Positions 7,065-7,925 of a stretch of 7,925 nt of DNA are shown piece after piece. The DNA is from an uncultured Gemmatimonadaceae bacterium (lineage in GTDB: Bacteria > Gemmatimonadota > Gemmatimonadetes > Gemmatimonadales > Gemmatimonadaceae). The notes beneath the pieces were generated by a model. The model had not been told where the DNA came from and did no database searches. It saw only the letters and a list, made by a program, of their open reading frames with translations. The stretch lies in the NCBI GenBank assembly GCA_955652635.1, contig CATPBN010000053.1, forward strand, positions 1 to 7,925. The letters run 5' to 3'. The first letter of the stretch is position 1; every line of letters begins with the position of its first letter. Both the position numbers and the translations under genes were made by a program.

Positions 7065-7925
7065 TCAGCTTTCTCCCACCACTCTCGCGCGATGGTCAGA
7101 GCGTGAGGGTCGTCTGGATTGACATGCGTTACAGCCGCCGCTGGCAGCTGGTTTCTGAACCACGTGCGTTGGCGCTTGGCGTACTGCCTTGTCTCAATAA
7201 TGACCCGCTGAGTAGCGGATGACAAATCGAGCGCGCCCTCGACGTGACTGCGCATTACCTGGTAGCCGCTCGCCTTCCACGCCGGTGCGTTGGGAGAAAC
7301 CGTGCGCATCAGCTCGCGCACCTCTTCGGCCCAGCCTGCGCTCAGCATTTTATCAACGCGTGCCTCGATTCTCGAGTCTCCCCCGAGAACGGCCCCGGGA
7401 TCCACAACCAGATAGGCAGGTCCCTGGCGGTCGTCCTCAATTCCCTTCTCGGCGTTGTGTCGCGAGTGAAGATCGCTAATACGCGAGCCGGAAAGCAGCG
7501 CGGTCTCGATCGCGCGCAACAGCTGGGTGCGACCAAGGTGCGCTCGTGCCGGATCGAGCTGCTTGCACCAGCGGCGCAGATCGTCGACTGACATGGTCGC
7601 GAGCTCCCGCTCGAGTTGGCCCCGCTGGACGGGATCCTGGTCCGGAGCGTCGAACAGCGGCTCGACCAGGGCCTTGATGTAGAGCCCCGTTCCCCCGACG
7701 ACGACCGCCTTCTTGTCGATCTCAGCGGCGCTTTCGATCCATTCGCTTGCCTCGTGCGCCCATCTCGCCGCGGAGTACCGTTCATCGGGCTCGACGACGT
7801 CGATTCCGTAATGGGTAACGCGAGCACACTCATCTCGCGTCGGTTTGGCAGTTCCCACGTCGAATCCGCAATAGATCTGGCGCGAATCTGCGCTGACGAT
7901 CGCCGCGTTGTATGTCTCGCAAAGC
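7061..7925 (-). CDS. miaA: tRNA dimethylallyltransferase MiaA, missing its N-terminus at the window edge
   Basis: MiaA transfers a dimethylallyl group to N6 of A37 in tRNAs that read UNN codons. The window holds 287 codons plus the stop; the frame enters from the right edge, so the N-terminal P-loop is off the window. Visible blocks are SADSRQIYCGFDVGTAKPT (near the family's substrate-binding motif), VVVGGTGLYIKAL, RTQLLRAIE, the GYQVM segment and YAKRQRTWFRNQ near the C-terminus, all in family order. The GTG at 7858 lies inside the conserved FDVGTAKP block and is not the start. Cys replaces the more usual Arg in QIYCGFD. The stop TGA overlaps the GTG of bshA by 4 bases, so miaA is transcribed and probably translationally coupled with the genes that follow. 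Confidence 0.96.
   Translation of the reverse strand, partial: LCETYNAAIVSADSRQIYCGFDVGTAKPTRDECARVTHYGIDVVEPDERYSAARWAHEASEWIESAAEIDKKAVVVGGTGLYIKALVEPLFDAPDQDPVQRGQLERELATMSVDDLRRWCKQLDPARAHLGRTQLLRAIETALLSGSRISDLHSRHNAEKGIEDDRQGPAYLVVDPGAVLGGDSRIEARVDKMLSAGWAEEVRELMRTVSPNAPAWKASGYQVMRSHVEGALDLSSATQRVIIETRQYAKRQRTWFRNQLPAAAVTHVNPDDPHALTIAREWWEKAE

Overview
The window is a compact, GC-rich stretch of bacterial chromosome in which every supported gene lies on the minus strand. The gene set (BshA, type III pantothenate kinase, UppP, a BirA without an HTH domain, CIRCE-controlled groESL, a MetX/MetB pair) and the protein sequences suggest Gemmatimonadota (Gemmatimonadetes) or a close relative. 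This is an inference from recalled similarity, not a database result. I see no insertion sequence, phage gene, CRISPR array, tRNA or rRNA.

Read in the direction of transcription (from 7925 down to 1), there are three units. The first is a tight housekeeping cluster, miaA (5' end off the window), bshA, uppP, birA, coaX. Three of its four junctions are 4-base stop/start overlaps. The genes serve tRNA modification, bacillithiol synthesis, recycling of the undecaprenyl carrier, biotin attachment and the first step of CoA synthesis. The birA gene has no ATG, GTG or TTG start upstream of its conserved biotin-binding motif. A GC-rich hairpin without a U-tract follows coaX.

The second unit is groES-groEL. 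It has a recognisable promoter, a perfect CIRCE operator (HrcA binding site) at the predicted transcription start, and a strong intrinsic terminator after groEL.

The third unit is a methionine operon, metX-like followed by metB (3' end off the window). Its 5' leader holds a good promoter (TTGACC-17-TATTAT) and an element matching the SAM-II riboswitch, including the pseudoknot partners, with what looks like compensatory change. A stable hairpin sits between the riboswitch's Shine-Dalgarno-like tail and the start codon, an unusual expression platform. The MetX-like protein resembles the short MetX branch reported to use succinyl-CoA, and the next gene product closely resembles E. coli MetB, so the route probably goes homoserine to O-acylhomoserine to cystathionine.

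The most interesting parts are the SAM-II leader with its intervening hairpin and the missing conventional birA start. Otherwise the window is ordinary core genome.
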